Part shown: piece by piece, positions 7,002 through 7,038 of the stretch | How positions within the stretch are numbered: position 1 is the stretch's first letter | Layout of the letters: every line of letters starts with the position of its first letter | From: Chitinophagaceae bacterium | GTDB taxonomy: Bacteria; Bacteroidota; Bacteroidia; Chitinophagales; Chitinophagaceae | Direction of reading: 5' to 3' | Assembly: GCA_947459455.1 (NCBI GenBank) | Contig: CANHEC010000120.1 | Location: 1 to 7,038 of the forward strand | DNA length: 7,038 nt | Position numbers and translations under genes: made by a program | Notes under the pieces: generated by a model | Database searches by the model: none | What the model saw: only the letters and a program-made list of their open reading frames with translations | What the model was told of the DNA's origin: nothing

Positions 7002-7038
7002 ATGAAAAAGCTTCTCCTGATGGGCCTGCTGCTGGGCA
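7002..7038 (+). CDS. Start of an exported protein gene, truncated by the window end
   Basis: Only twelve codons are visible: MKKLLLMGLLLG. The two lysines followed by a leucine-rich stretch are the n-region and core of a signal peptide. The ATG lies 23 bp after the stop of the preceding barrel-like gene, on the same strand, with an A-rich spacer (TTTTAAAAACAATTC) and no terminator hairpin between them, so the two are probably co-transcribed. The mature product is not in the window, and neither its function nor its lipoprotein status can be judged. Confidence 0.7.
   Translation, partial: MKKLLLMGLLLG

Overview
The window looks like chromosomal DNA of a Bacteroidota bacterium, plausibly from the Chitinophagales/Chitinophagaceae side. 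This is an inference from several traits: no Shine-Dalgarno sequences but A-rich leaders, a perfect Bacteroidota -7 promoter element (TAnnTTTG) in front of one gene, signal peptides ending in A|Q, and a large secreted Asp-box protein of a type common in that phylum. GC content is moderate to fairly high. The codons TTA, CTA and TCA are scarce, which leaves long empty antisense reading frames opposite the real genes.

Layout. (1) 1-826, minus strand: the first 275 codons of a class I/II PLP-dependent aminotransferase whose 3' end lies outside the window. (2) 827-1078: a 252-bp divergent intergenic region with a -7 element for each flanking gene. (3) 1079-2680, plus strand: an ArnT/PMT-like GT-C integral-membrane glycosyltransferase. 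(4) 2681-2922: a convergent intergenic region holding an intrinsic terminator that serves the minus-strand gene. (5) 2923-6090, minus strand: a secreted protein of about 1055 residues with at least eleven Asp-box (BNR) repeats of the sortilin/VPS10 beta-propeller type and a helical C-terminus. (6) 6091-6288: a 198-bp divergent intergenic region without a convincing promoter. (7) 6289-6978, plus strand: a small outer-membrane beta-barrel-like protein. It is followed after 23 bp by the start of another exported protein (7002 to the window end), probably in the same operon.

How the genes relate. Gene orientations alternate (minus, plus, minus, plus, plus), so apart from the last pair these are separate transcription units and no shared pathway can be claimed. 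Three of the five products are exported and one is an inner-membrane enzyme acting on the periplasmic side, so the window has a cell-envelope flavour. I found no mobile element, CRISPR array, tRNA, rRNA or recognisable riboswitch. I see no evidence for a novel multi-gene system. The most notable items are the multi-propeller sortilin-like protein and the systematic in-register antisense open frames.
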